A stretch of 64,000 nucleotides of DNA from Glycomyces sp040645615. GTDB lineage: Bacteria > Actinomycetota > Actinomycetes > Mycobacteriales > Micromonosporaceae. Shown in pieces: positions 1 through 8,143 of the stretch. A program made the position numbers and the translations under genes. Numbering within the stretch: the stretch's first letter is position 1; each line of letters starts with the position of its first letter. Under the pieces are notes generated by a model. The model had not been told where the DNA came from, did not search any database, and was given only the letters and a program-made list of their open reading frames with translations. Location of the stretch: assembly GCF_040645615.1 (NCBI RefSeq), contig NZ_JBEYYO010000006.1, positions 139,340 to 203,339 on the forward strand. The letters run 5' to 3'.

Positions 1-1
1 G

Positions 2-2518
2 CAGCGCTGGTGGACGATCTCGCCGTTCGCCGTGGCCCCCGACGAGGACGAGACGGCGGCCGAGCTCGCCGCGATCACCGGTGAACCGCTCCACTATGGA
101 TCGGTGGACGACGATTCGATCACCGTCGACCTCGGCATCACCGAAACCCCGCGCTACCACGGCAACACCGAACAGCTCGTGGCCGACATGCGGGCCTGGA
201 CCGGCGAGGGCCGCGCCGTCGCGGTGGTCTATCCGGCGCTCGGCGGGGCCGAGCGGGCGGCCGAGCAACTGCGTTCCGAAGGCATCGGCGCTCACCTGGA
301 GGCCGTCCCGGAGTCGTTCCGGCCCGGCGAAGTGGTCGCCTGCACCGGCACGCTCGCGCTCGGTTTCGCCGACGCCGCTTCGGGTCTGGTGGCCGTCACG
401 GCCGCCGACATCGCCGGGGGCAAGGCCCTCGCGGCCCAGAAGCCCCGCAAAGGCAAGGCCGCCAAGCGCCGCGGTTCGGTCAACCCGCTGGAACTGTCCC
501 CTGGGGACTTCGTGGTCCACGACGCGCATGGCGTGGGCAAGTACGTGGAACTGGTGCGGCGCACCATCGGCGGGGCCGACCGCGAGTACCTGGTGATCGA
601 GTACGCCGCGTCCAAGCGAGGCCAGCCCGGCGACCGCCTGTTCGTGCCGACCGACTCGCTCGACCAGCTCACGCGCTACGTCGGCGGCGAGCAGCCGACC
701 GTCCACAAGCTCGGCGGCACCGACTGGCAGAAGACCAAGCGCCGGGCCCGCAAGGCCGTGCGCGAGATCGCCGCGGAGCTCATCCAGCTGTACGCGGCGC
801 GTCAGGCCGCCGAGGGGCACGCGTTCAGCGCCGACACGCCTTGGCAGCGCGAGCTCGAAGACGCGTTCCCCTACATCGAGACCCCCGACCAGATGTCGGC
901 CATTGTGGACACCAAGTCCGACATGGAGGCCCGCGTCCCCATGGACCGCCTGGTGATGGGCGACGTGGGCTACGGCAAGACCGAAGTGGCCGTGCGGGCC
1001 GCGTTCAAGGCCGTCCAGGACGGCAAGCAGGTCGCCGTCCTCGTTCCGACCACGCTCCTGGCGAGCCAGCACTACAGCACCTTCGTCGAGCGCATGGGCC
1101 AGTTCCCGGTGAAGATCAAGCAGCTCTCGCGGTTCCAGTCCACGCGGGAGGCCGCCGAGATCCAGAAGGGCATCGCCGCGGGCGAGGTCGACATCCTGGT
1201 CGGCACCCACCGGCTGCTCCAGGCCGAGACCCGGTTCAAGGACCTCGGACTGATCATCGTGGACGAAGAGCAGCGGTTCGGGGTGGAGCACAAGGAGAAA
1301 CTCAAGGCCCTGCGCACCGCCGTGGACGTGCTCACGATGTCCGCGACGCCGATCCCGCGCACCCTGGAGATGGCGGTGACCGGCATCCGCGAGATGTCCA
1401 CGATCGCCACCCCGCCCGAGGAGCGCCACCCGGTCCTGACCTACGTCGGCGCGTGGGAGGCCCGGCAGGTCGCCGCCGCGATCCGCCGCGAGCTCCTGCG
1501 CGACGGGCAGGCGTTCTACCTGCACAACCGCGTCGAGTCGATCGACCGGGCCGCGACGCGGCTGCGCGAGCTCGTCCCCGAGGCCCGCGTGGCCGTCGCC
1601 CACGGCAAGATGAGCGAGACCGAGCTCGAACGGATCATGCAGGGCTTCTGGGAAGGCGAGTTCGACGTGCTCGTCTCGACCACGATCATCGAGTCCGGCA
1701 TCGACATCCCCAACGCCAACACGCTCATCGTCGAGCGCGCCGACCTCCTCGGCCTCTCGCAGCTGCACCAGATCCGCGGCCGCGTCGGGCGCTCGCGCGA
1801 GAGGGCCTACGCCTACTTCCTGTACCCGCCCGAGCAGCCGCTCTCCGAGACCGCGCACGAGCGGCTGGCGACGATCGCGCAGCACTCCGAGCTGGGCGCG
1901 GGCATGTACGTGGCCATGAAGGACCTGGAGATCCGCGGCGCGGGGAACCTGCTCGGCGCCGAGCAGTCCGGGCACATCGCCGACGTCGGGTTCGACCTGT
2001 ACCTGCGGATGGTCGGCGAAGCCGTGACCTCGTTCAAGGGCGGCGGCGAGGAGCCCCCGGCGCCGGTGAAGGTCGAGCTGCCGCTGGACGCGAACATCCC
2101 GTTCGACTACATCGAGGTCGAGCGCCTGCGATTGGAGATGTACCGCAAGATCTCCGAGGTCCACGACGCGGCCGAGCTCGACGAGGTGCGCGAGGAGATG
2201 GAGGACCGGTACGGGCCCGCGCCCGATCAGGTCCAGACCCTGTTCCACTTGGCGCGCTTCAGGCTTCTGGCCCGCGCCCACGGCCTCACCGACGTGGCCG
2301 TGCAGGGCAAGAACCTCAGGTTCTCCACAGTGGAGCTTCCGGACTCCAGGCAGCTGCGTCTGGGCCGCCACTACCCGGACGCCCACTACAAGGACGCCGC
2401 GGGCCTGATCAGCGTCCCGCGCCCGACCACGTCCAAGATCGGCGGCAAGCCCCTCGAAGGCCTCGCGCTGCTCCAGTGGTGCGCCGACCTCATCACCGAC
2501 GTGGTGCCCGAAGCATGA
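2..2518 (+). CDS. mfd: Transcription-repair coupling factor Mfd (5' truncated by the window edge)
   Basis: Mfd is the ATP-driven DNA translocase that removes stalled RNA polymerase from damaged DNA and recruits UvrA. About 838 residues are visible, open from the first bases of the window; roughly the first 350-370 residues of a ~1200-aa family member are missing, including most of the UvrB-like domain. Counting from the valine codon at 32, the RNA polymerase-interaction (CarD-like) domain starts near residue 160 (GDFVVHDAHGVGKY), Walker A GDVGYGKT is near 310, DEEQ near 410, then SATPIPRT and QIRGRVGRS of the second motor lobe. The C-terminal TRCF domain is complete. A hairpin follows the stop directly. 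Confidence 0.97.
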   Translation, partial: QRWWTISPFAVAPDEDETAAELAAITGEPLHYGSVDDDSITVDLGITETPRYHGNTEQLVADMRAWTGEGRAVAVVYPALGGAERAAEQLRSEGIGAHLEAVPESFRPGEVVACTGTLALGFADAASGLVAVTAADIAGGKALAAQKPRKGKAAKRRGSVNPLELSPGDFVVHDAHGVGKYVELVRRTIGGADREYLVIEYAASKRGQPGDRLFVPTDSLDQLTRYVGGEQPTVHKLGGTDWQKTKRRARKAVREIAAELIQLYAARQAAEGHAFSADTPWQRELEDAFPYIETPDQMSAIVDTKSDMEARVPMDRLVMGDVGYGKTEVAVRAAFKAVQDGKQVAVLVPTTLLASQHYSTFVERMGQFPVKIKQLSRFQSTREAAEIQKGIAAGEVDILVGTHRLLQAETRFKDLGLIIVDEEQRFGVEHKEKLKALRTAVDVLTMSATPIPRTLEMAVTGIREMSTIATPPEERHPVLTYVGAWEARQVAAAIRRELLRDGQAFYLHNRVESIDRAATRLRELVPEARVAVAHGKMSETELERIMQGFWEGEFDVLVSTTIIESGIDIPNANTLIVERADLLGLSQLHQIRGRVGRSRERAYAYFLYPPEQPLSETAHERLATIAQHSELGAGMYVAMKDLEIRGAGNLLGAEQSGHIADVGFDLYLRMVGEAVTSFKGGGEEPPAPVKVELPLDANIPFDYIEVERLRLEMYRKISEVHDAAELDEVREEMEDRYGPAPDQVQTLFHLARFRLLARAHGLTDVAVQGKNLRFSTVELPDSRQLRLGRHYPDAHYKDAAGLISVPRPTTSKIGGKPLEGLALLQWCADLITDVVPEA

Positions 2519-2523
2519 GAGGA

Positions 2524-2549
2524 TCCCGGCCCGCCGCGGCGGGCCGGGA
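2524..2549. terminator. Bidirectional terminator hairpin between mfd and the SapA-like gene
   Basis: A perfect 26-bp GC-rich palindrome (13-bp arms, left arm starting TCCCGGCCC) lies between the convergent 3' ends of mfd and the gene at 2558-3025, so it can serve both. Confidence 0.8.
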
Positions 2550-2557
2550 CCTGCGGT

Positions 2558-3025
2558 CTATCCGCAGTGGACCTTGTAGCGCTGGCCGGTCGCGTAGGAG
2601 CCGTTGCGCGTCTCCACGATGCCCTCCACGTTCAGGCACCGGCCCGACATGTTCACGCCCGCAGGGGTGTACACCGGGCCCGCGTAGTACGAGTAGTCCT
2701 TGTCGTCCTGGTCGTACCTGTCGTAGTAGCCCTCGGCCCAGATGATGACGCCCTTGCGGCCGTTGAAGCCGTAGGTCTCGCCGGTGGCGTTGAGCACCGC
2801 GCAGTTGCGCTTGGCGCTGGAGGAGTAGTACACGTCGATGTAGGCGACGGTGCCCTTGGTCGCGTGGTTGACCGCGTAGTGTCCGATGTGGCCGTACGAG
2901 GAGCCGCACGGCCCCACGGCCGCGGCCGGGGAGGCGATGAGGAAGGTCGCCGAGACCACGCCGAGGGTCACGGCGAGGATCGACATGACGACGCGGCGCG
3001 TGGCCGTGCGCATCTGAGCTTTCAT
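2558..3025 (-). CDS. Secreted SapA-like (spore-associated protein A family) protein
   Basis: A 155-aa exported protein. I chose the ATG at 3025, nine bases after GGAG, rather than an upstream TTG at 3040. Residues 1 to ~36 form a signal peptide with a hydrophobic core ending ASPAAA. The mature part is small and rich in Tyr, Gly and Asp, with four or more cysteines, a YYAGPVYTPAG stretch and a terminal HCG. This resembles the spore-associated protein A family of streptomycetes, whose members are secreted and found on spores; the molecular role is unknown. It is convergent with mfd. A dyad motif at 3094-3110, also present before hupS, lies 69 bases upstream of the start. Confidence 0.75.
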   Translation of the reverse strand: MKAQMRTATRRVVMSILAVTLGVVSATFLIASPAAAVGPCGSSYGHIGHYAVNHATKGTVAYIDVYYSSSAKRNCAVLNATGETYGFNGRKGVIIWAEGYYDRYDQDDKDYSYYAGPVYTPAGVNMSGRCLNVEGIVETRNGSYATGQRYKVHCG

Positions 3026-3093
3026 CGAGGAACGCTCCAACTCTGTTCAATTGCGGGTGGATACAGGGATCGTCCACATGCTAACGCCCCCAA

Positions 3094-3110
3094 GGAAACA
3101 GTTGCCTTCG
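3094..3110. promoter_or_regulatory. Dyad motif shared with the hupS upstream region
   Basis: GGAAACAGTTGCCTTCG is identical over 17 bases to 50190-50206. With the two preceding bases it forms an imperfect palindrome (AAGGAAAC / GTTGCCTT, 7 of 8 paired) centred at 3100. It is 69 bases upstream of the SapA-like start and 93 bases upstream of the gene at 3204. It is likely an operator; the regulator is unknown. Confidence 0.5.
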
Positions 3111-3203
3111 AGGCGCTTGCGCGCGGGTGTCGCCCCGCGCCTGCGCGACCGAGCCTCCCCGACATGCCATCATCGACGGACCATCGGCGTCCCGGGAGGG
3201 AAC

Positions 3204-3626
3204 ATGACCGCGCCCGCGCAGCCCCGGCCGCTCACCGTCCGCGTCCTCATGGTCCTGCTGGTGCTCAGCTGGCTCGACTTCATGGCCGTGCTCATCCCCG
3301 AGTACTTCGCGTGCGGCCCGCACGACCCCGACTGCCGCCGCCTCGGCTACACCAGCCCGGCGTTCCTCACCTTCGCGGTGGTCGCGGCCTCGCTGCTCCT
3401 GTTGTACGCCTTCGCGATCTGGCACCGCCAGGCCTGGGCCTGGTTCCTCGCGATCATCACCACCGGCGTCCCGGCGATGCTCCTCCTGGCCGACGTCGGG
3501 GCCTGGCTCGCCGCCCCGCCGCTCGGGAAGCTCGCCGGATTCCTCGACCTGGCCTGCGTCGGGCTCCTCGTCTCGCACCCGGTCTGGCGCTGGGCCAGGG
3601 TCCGCCCCGGATCGAACCGCGATTGA
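3204..3626 (+). CDS. Small membrane protein of unknown function
   Basis: A 140-aa protein with about four hydrophobic segments (near residues 13-32, 50-68, 75-92 and 105-122). The ATG at 3204 has GGGAGGG seven bases upstream; the longer frame from 3051 has no such signal and an arginine-rich non-membrane leader, so it was not used. Two cysteines in the first extracytoplasmic loop (CGPHDPDC) could form a disulfide. I recognise no family. It is followed by another small membrane gene in the same direction after 49 bases, possibly co-transcribed. Confidence 0.65.
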   Translation: MTAPAQPRPLTVRVLMVLLVLSWLDFMAVLIPEYFACGPHDPDCRRLGYTSPAFLTFAVVAASLLLLYAFAIWHRQAWAWFLAIITTGVPAMLLLADVGAWLAAPPLGKLAGFLDLACVGLLVSHPVWRWARVRPGSNRD

Positions 3627-3675
3627 GGGCGGATTCACCGTAGAATCGAAGGCACCTCGTTCATAGGAGTGCCCC

Positions 3676-4212
3676 ATGAACAGCTCAGACACCGCTCCGC
3701 TCTACGACAAGCCCCACGCGGTCGACCTCGCCCAGGTCCTGATGGTCTTCCAGTACTTCATGGTGGTCTCCACCAGCATCGGCCTCGGACCACGCCTGCT
3801 CAAATGGGGCGAGGCCCAGACCTCCGACGTGCCGTTCATGGCCGACCTCGCCGACGCCGTGCGCATCGGCGGCGGGTTCCCCATCTTCGTGGTGATCCCC
3901 TCGGTCGTGATCCTCACGATCCCTTACGTCGCAACAGTTCTGGCCCTCGGCTCCGGCCGCCCGTGGGCCCGGCCCACCGCGGTCGTGTTCGTCCTGGTGA
4001 ACACCGTGATCGGGATCGCCGGGCTCGACCAGACCTACGGGACGGTCCCCACGTACGTGCTCTCGCCGATCTGGATCGCGCTGGCCGCGGGCGTGGTCGG
4101 AGGGCTCGCGACCCGCAAGGCCCGGCAGTGGTCGCGTCAAGGCGGTTGGGCCCCTTGGTACGAGCGCTACGCGCAGGACCAGGCCCGGGGCCGTCCCCGC
4201 CCGCGTCGTTGA
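3676..4212 (+). CDS. Membrane protein of unknown function
   Basis: A 178-aa protein with about four predicted membrane helices (residues ~18-38, 65-90, 95-118, 130-150) and a basic cytoplasmic C-terminus rich in Arg and Pro. The ATG has AGGAG seven bases upstream. No catalytic motif is visible and I do not recognise the family. It is in the same direction as the membrane gene at 3204-3626, and ends at a strong hairpin shared with the convergent transporter gene. Confidence 0.7.
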   Translation: MNSSDTAPLYDKPHAVDLAQVLMVFQYFMVVSTSIGLGPRLLKWGEAQTSDVPFMADLADAVRIGGGFPIFVVIPSVVILTIPYVATVLALGSGRPWARPTAVVFVLVNTVIGIAGLDQTYGTVPTYVLSPIWIALAAGVVGGLATRKARQWSRQGGWAPWYERYAQDQARGRPRPRR

Positions 4213-4213
4213 A

Positions 4214-4243
4214 CCGCGGCCCGGCCTCTCGGCCGGGCCGCGG
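4214..4243. terminator. Bidirectional terminator hairpin
   Basis: Perfect 13-bp stem (CCGCGGCCCGGCC) with a TCTC loop, between the convergent genes ending at 4212 and 4248. Confidence 0.8.
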
Positions 4244-4247
4244 CGGG

Positions 4248-5456
4248 TCACACTTCGAAGCCGCGGAACAGGATCGAGGCCACGCCGAGCGCGATCAGCA
4301 GGTTGAACACCGCCGCGCCGCCGAAGACCGCGATGGGCTTCCATCCGGCCTCGCGCAGCCGCGTCAGGCGGAACTCCAGCCCGATCGAGACGAACGCGAG
4401 GATGAGGAACCAGGTGCGCAGGTCGTTCGCCACCCCGATGGTCGCCGCGCCGGCGTCGCCGGCGGAGTTGAGGTACAGCGTGGCGATCACCGAGGCGAGC
4501 ACGAACCCGAGCACGAACTTCGGGAACCGGGTCCACAGCGCACCGAGCCCGGGGCGGGCCGCGCCGGGCTTGCGTTCGACCTTGTACGTGAAGTACGCGG
4601 TGAGCGCGACGGCGACCAGGCCCATGAGCACGTTCTGGGTGGCCTTGACGACCGCCGCGATCTGGAGGGCCTCTTCGCCGACGAGCGCGCCCGCCGCGGC
4701 CACGGCCGCGGTGGTGTCGATGTTGCCGCCGATCCAGGCACCGGCCACCGGAGCCGACAGGCCCAGCGTCTCGGCCAGCCACGGCAGCAGGAAGATCGAC
4801 GGCAGCGCGAACAGGATCACCAGGCTCGCGGTGTACGCCAACTGCTCCCGCCGCGCGCGCACCGCTCCGGCGGCGGTGATCGCGGCGCTCACGCCGCAGA
4901 TCGACACCGCCGAGGACAGGAGCGCCCGCAGCTTCTCGTCCACGCCCAGTCGCCCTGCGAGCCACCAGGTGAAGAAGAACACCGAGGTGACCACGATGAG
5001 CGCCTGGGCGATCGCGGGCCCCGCGGCCCGGGCGATCACCGACAGGTTGATCGAGGCGCCCAGCAGCACCAGACCGGTCTTGATGAAGAACTCGGTCCGG
5101 AACCCGCCGGAGACCTTGTCGCGCAACCCGGTGAGCGTCACGATCAAGCCGCCGAGGAGTCCCAGCACGATCGCGTACACCGGATACTCGACGGCCGAGG
5201 CGAAGTCGGCGAACGAGGTCCCCGCCGCCCACTCGGGCACGTTCTGCTCCAGGTACCGCGTCGCGGCCCCGAGCACGAGCACGATGAGCACGCCGACCAG
5301 GGCGAACCCCCAAGGAGCACGGGGCGCGTCCTCCTCGGCGACTTCCACTTCCTCAGGCTGCGGGTCAGCAGACTCCGGGGCTTCCTTCAGCGGCGCTTCG
5401 GCCGCTTCAGGGGCTTCTTCAGCGGCCTCTTTCGGCCGCACGGTCTCTTCGGCCAT
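4248..5456 (-). CDS. YeiH/YadS-family membrane transporter (putative sulfate exporter family)
   Basis: A 402-aa polytopic membrane protein of the UPF0324/YeiH family, often annotated as a putative sulfate exporter; the substrate is not firmly established. Residues 1-45 are an acidic Glu/Pro/Ala-rich cytoplasmic tail, followed by about ten or more helices. Family-type stretches include LGLLGGLIVTLTGL, KTGLVLLGASINL and SAVSICGVSAAI, and a conserved GAWIGGNIDTTAAV loop. The ATG at 5456 overlaps the TAA of the upstream 45-codon gene (TAATG) with AAGGGG before it, so I reject the longer frame start at 5534. Translational coupling with the small gene is likely. Confidence 0.85.
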   Translation of the reverse strand: MAEETVRPKEAAEEAPEAAEAPLKEAPESADPQPEEVEVAEEDAPRAPWGFALVGVLIVLVLGAATRYLEQNVPEWAAGTSFADFASAVEYPVYAIVLGLLGGLIVTLTGLRDKVSGGFRTEFFIKTGLVLLGASINLSVIARAAGPAIAQALIVVTSVFFFTWWLAGRLGVDEKLRALLSSAVSICGVSAAITAAGAVRARREQLAYTASLVILFALPSIFLLPWLAETLGLSAPVAGAWIGGNIDTTAAVAAAGALVGEEALQIAAVVKATQNVLMGLVAVALTAYFTYKVERKPGAARPGLGALWTRFPKFVLGFVLASVIATLYLNSAGDAGAATIGVANDLRTWFLILAFVSIGLEFRLTRLREAGWKPIAVFGGAAVFNLLIALGVASILFRGFEV

Positions 5457-5593
5457 TACGGAATCACCCCTTCGGGAATGACACCGATCAACACCAGGGC
5501 AAGCAAGACCAGGCCAACGACAACCGCCGCCCAATCCTCACTGACAGCCGTCCTACCGGCCTTCTCCGGGGTGGAGGAACCATCACTGCTCAC
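5456..5593 (-). CDS. 45-aa single-helix membrane protein coupled to the YeiH-type transporter
   Basis: A short frame starting at GTG (5593) with AAAGGA nine bases upstream. It encodes a charged N-terminus of ~20 residues (SSDGSSTPEKAGRTAVSEDW), one hydrophobic helix (about residues 22-40) and a short tail. Its TAA shares a base with the transporter ATG. The tight coupling and the clean topology argue that it is a real gene and perhaps a transporter partner; no family is recognised. Codon positions are GC-rich as in neighbouring genes. Confidence 0.6.
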   Translation of the reverse strand: MSSDGSSTPEKAGRTAVSEDWAAVVVGLVLLALVLIGVIPEGVIP

Positions 5594-5771
5594 GGGGCAC
5601 GTCCTTTCACGAAAGCAGACTACTCCCATAGGAATACTAGAAACCCGAACAACCGTCAATACCCCGCCCACCCAGCGGAACTGCTCTCGCGCGACCGGGG
5701 GTGGGCGGATTGTGGGGGAGGCGGAGGTGAGGTTAGGGTCACAGGGGCAGTTGAATCGAAGGGGTTTCGTC

Positions 5772-6344
5772 GTGCGTGGTTCGCGGTTGGTCGCTGTGGC
5801 GGCTGTTGGGTTGGTTTCGTTGGGGGCCTGCGGGAGTGAGCAGGGTGCGGCGATGTTCGTGGGGGATGAGCGCGTCTCCGAGGACGTCATCGACGGGTAT
5901 GTCGAGGGCATCGTGGACCTTCGGGTCGAGCAGGGCGAGGACCTCGCGATCCACGACTTCGCCGAGGACCGCGAGCAGGCCGTGATCTACGTGCTGTACG
6001 CCGAACTCGGGCGGGCCGCGGACCTCGGGCCGGTCGACACCGCCGGGGCCGCCGACGAGTTCGAGGAGCTCTATCTCGAGGCCGCCGGGTACTACGAGGC
6101 CATCATGACCGCCTCCGAACCGCGCGAGCTCACCCAAGCGGAGATGGAAGCCCTGGTCGCGGCCGCCGCCGAAGACCCCGGGCTCGCCGGCGCCACCGTC
6201 ACCGACCTCCAGATGCTCGCCGGGTTCACCGACGACCTCGCCGCCTACGTCGACGAGTACGACATCGCCGTCAACCCCCGCTACGGCGACTTCGACCTCA
6301 GCCCGCTCCCCTCGATCTTCCCCGTCGAGGTGCCGCAGCGTTGA
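5772..6344 (+). CDS. Lipoprotein with SurA N-terminal-like domain
   Basis: A 190-aa lipoprotein: basic N-terminus, hydrophobic core and lipobox LGAC with the lipidated cysteine at residue 20. The GTG start at 5772 has GAAGGGG upstream. The segment after the lipobox (FVGDERVSEDVIDGYVEG) resembles the opening of SurA-type foldase N-terminal domains, and the rest is acidic and helical. No parvulin isomerase domain is present, so a chaperone-like role is an inference. Such a lipoprotein between mfd and mazG is a layout I know from other actinobacteria. Its TGA overlaps the TTG start of mazG. Confidence 0.75.
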   Translation: MRGSRLVAVAAVGLVSLGACGSEQGAAMFVGDERVSEDVIDGYVEGIVDLRVEQGEDLAIHDFAEDREQAVIYVLYAELGRAADLGPVDTAGAADEFEELYLEAAGYYEAIMTASEPRELTQAEMEALVAAAAEDPGLAGATVTDLQMLAGFTDDLAAYVDEYDIAVNPRYGDFDLSPLPSIFPVEVPQR

Positions 6345-7303
6345 GCACCGTCACCTGGCTCCTGACCTCGCCCCGCATCCCCGCCGGACTGCTCTCGGTC
6401 GAGGCCTGGGACGCCCTCCACGAGGCCGAAGCCGTCGCCGCGTTCGACGAATCGCCCACAGTGGAGGCCGTCCGGGACGCGGGGATAGACGTCGACCTCG
6501 TCGAGGACGCCGCCGAATTCCTCGAAGCGGGCGGCGTATGGATCGTAGGCGAAGAAGGCGACGAGGAACTGCGCGAAGCCCTCGCCGAATACGTCGCGGG
6601 CGGCGAGATCGAACTCGACATCGTCTACGGCTCTTGGGATCCGCCCGGCGCGCGCCTGCTCGACCTGGTCGAGGCCGTGGCCCGCCTGCACGCCGAGGAC
6701 GGCTGCCCCTGGCACCGCGCCCAGACCCACGCCACCCTCGGCCCCTACCTCCTCGAAGAGTCCTATGAGGTCCTCGACGCGATCGCCGCGGACGACCCCG
6801 ACGAACTCCGCGAGGAACTGGGCGACCTGCTCTTCCAACCGCTCCTGCACGCCTCGCTCGCCGAGGACTTCGACATCGACGACGTGGCCGGCGACCTGGT
6901 CGAGAAGATCGTGCGCCGCCACCCCCACGTGTGGGGCGACGCCGATCCCGAAGACCTGTACCGGCATTGGAACGAGGCCAAGGCCGCCGAGAAGCCCCAC
7001 CGCGACCACCCGGCAGACGGCGTCTCGCGCCAGCTCCCCTCACTCGCGCTGGCCGCCAAGGTGATCGAGCGCTTCGAGGACCAGGGCGAGGCGCTCGACC
7101 TGCCCGAGCTGCCCGAGGGGATCAAGGTCGAGGCCGCCGACGTGGGGGACTTCCTCCTCGCCGCGGTCGCCGCCGCCCGGGCCGCCGGGGTCGACCCGGA
7201 GCTGGCCCTGCGCCGGGCCGTGACCGAGCGCGCAGGCCTGGAGCCGCTCGAAACCCCAGGTCCGCACGTATCCGAGACCATCGAGCACGAGGACGCATCC
7301 TAG
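6341..7303 (+). CDS. mazG: MazG-family nucleoside triphosphate pyrophosphohydrolase
   Basis: A 320-aa protein that hydrolyses (d)NTPs to the monophosphate plus pyrophosphate, a housekeeping function. The start is TTG overlapping the previous TGA (TTGA). Residues 1-95 are a variable N-terminal domain typical of actinobacterial MazG. The MazG domain follows at ~100-220 with DGCPWHRAQTH, the metal-binding EESYE near 137 and ELGDLLFQPLLHASLA near 158. There is a single MazG core, and the C-terminal ~90 residues are acidic and helical. The ectoine operon starts 76 bases downstream from its own promoter. Confidence 0.92.
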   Translation: MSTVTWLLTSPRIPAGLLSVEAWDALHEAEAVAAFDESPTVEAVRDAGIDVDLVEDAAEFLEAGGVWIVGEEGDEELREALAEYVAGGEIELDIVYGSWDPPGARLLDLVEAVARLHAEDGCPWHRAQTHATLGPYLLEESYEVLDAIAADDPDELREELGDLLFQPLLHASLAEDFDIDDVAGDLVEKIVRRHPHVWGDADPEDLYRHWNEAKAAEKPHRDHPADGVSRQLPSLALAAKVIERFEDQGEALDLPELPEGIKVEAADVGDFLLAAVAAARAAGVDPELALRRAVTERAGLEPLETPGPHVSETIEHEDAS

Positions 7304-7343
7304 ACGCTCGCTGACAGAACTTCACAATAATGTTTCGTTGGCC

Positions 7344-7382
7344 TTAACAATCGTGGCAATCCTTGCTACGGTCGTTGTCATG
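7344..7382 (+). promoter_or_regulatory. Predicted leaderless promoter of ectABCD
   Basis: A -35-like TTAACA (7344-7349), 17-base spacer and -10-like TACGGT (7367-7372) place the transcription start at or one base before the A of the ectA ATG (7380). There is no ribosome binding site before that ATG. This predicts a leaderless ect mRNA. Confidence 0.6.
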
Positions 7383-8018
7383 CCATCCGCAGACGCAAGT
7401 GCCGCGAGCCCTCGGGTTTCCGGCACCCAGGTCAGAGGAACGGACGACCCCCGGTCGCTGGACCTGAGCCGCCCGAGCGCCGCAGACGGGACCCCGATGT
7501 GGGAACTCGCCGCGGACGCGGGCGGACTCGACGTCAACAGCAGGTACGCCTACCTGCTGTGGTGCCGCGACTTCGCGGACACCAGCGTCGTCGCCCGCGA
7601 GGGCGACCGCATGGCGGGGTTCATCACCGGATACCGGCGCCCGGCCGCGCCCGACACGCTGTTCGTGTGGCAGGTGGCCGTCGGCCCGGACTTCCGCCGC
7701 CGCGGACTGGCATCGCGCATGCTCGGCCACGTGGTCGATTCCCTGCGCGCGCAAGGGGTTCGCTTCATCGAGGCGACCGTGACCCCCGACAACAAAGCGT
7801 CGCTGCACCTGTTCGCGTCGTTCGCCGAGAAGGCGGGCGCGGATTTGACGCGTGACGTGCTGTTCTCCGAGCACGAGCTCGGCTCCGACCACGAACCTGA
7901 GGTGCTGCAACGCATCGGACCGCTCCCCGAGCGGGCCGAAGGCGCCTCTCGTCCGTTCTCCGGTTCCTTCGAACCGCTGGAGTCCCCATCGGACTCCCGC
8001 GGTTCGGCCCCGGACTGA
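7380..8018 (+). CDS. ectA: L-2,4-diaminobutyrate acetyltransferase EctA
   Basis: A GNAT-fold enzyme that transfers acetyl from acetyl-CoA to L-2,4-diaminobutyrate, the second step of ectoine synthesis. At 212 aa it is longer than typical EctA (about 170-190) because of a proline/serine-rich C-terminal tail. Visible motifs: SRYAYLLWCRDF, FVWQVAVGPDFRRRGLASRML (read as two parts; acetyl-CoA loop RRRGLA near residue 105) and TVTPDNKASLHLF. The ATG at 7380 fits a leaderless promoter; an in-frame upstream ATG at 7338 would cover the promoter. It heads ectABCD. Confidence 0.93.
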   Translation: MPSADASAASPRVSGTQVRGTDDPRSLDLSRPSAADGTPMWELAADAGGLDVNSRYAYLLWCRDFADTSVVAREGDRMAGFITGYRRPAAPDTLFVWQVAVGPDFRRRGLASRMLGHVVDSLRAQGVRFIEATVTPDNKASLHLFASFAEKAGADLTRDVLFSEHELGSDHEPEVLQRIGPLPERAEGASRPFSGSFEPLESPSDSRGSAPD

Positions 8019-8143
8019 GTCCGCCCTACCCGGGCATCGACGACTGCGCCAAGGCAGGCGTCGCCGTAGCCGACCCGGGTATGTGCCCCGGCTGCCCGGC
8101 CGGGAAGCGGAGAACCGCCAATCAGGCCGACCCAGAGAGACTC

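Noticed and set aside
841..2745. 634-codon frame overlapping mfd
   Set aside because: Alternate-frame translation of mfd with typical Arg/Pro/Gly shadow composition.
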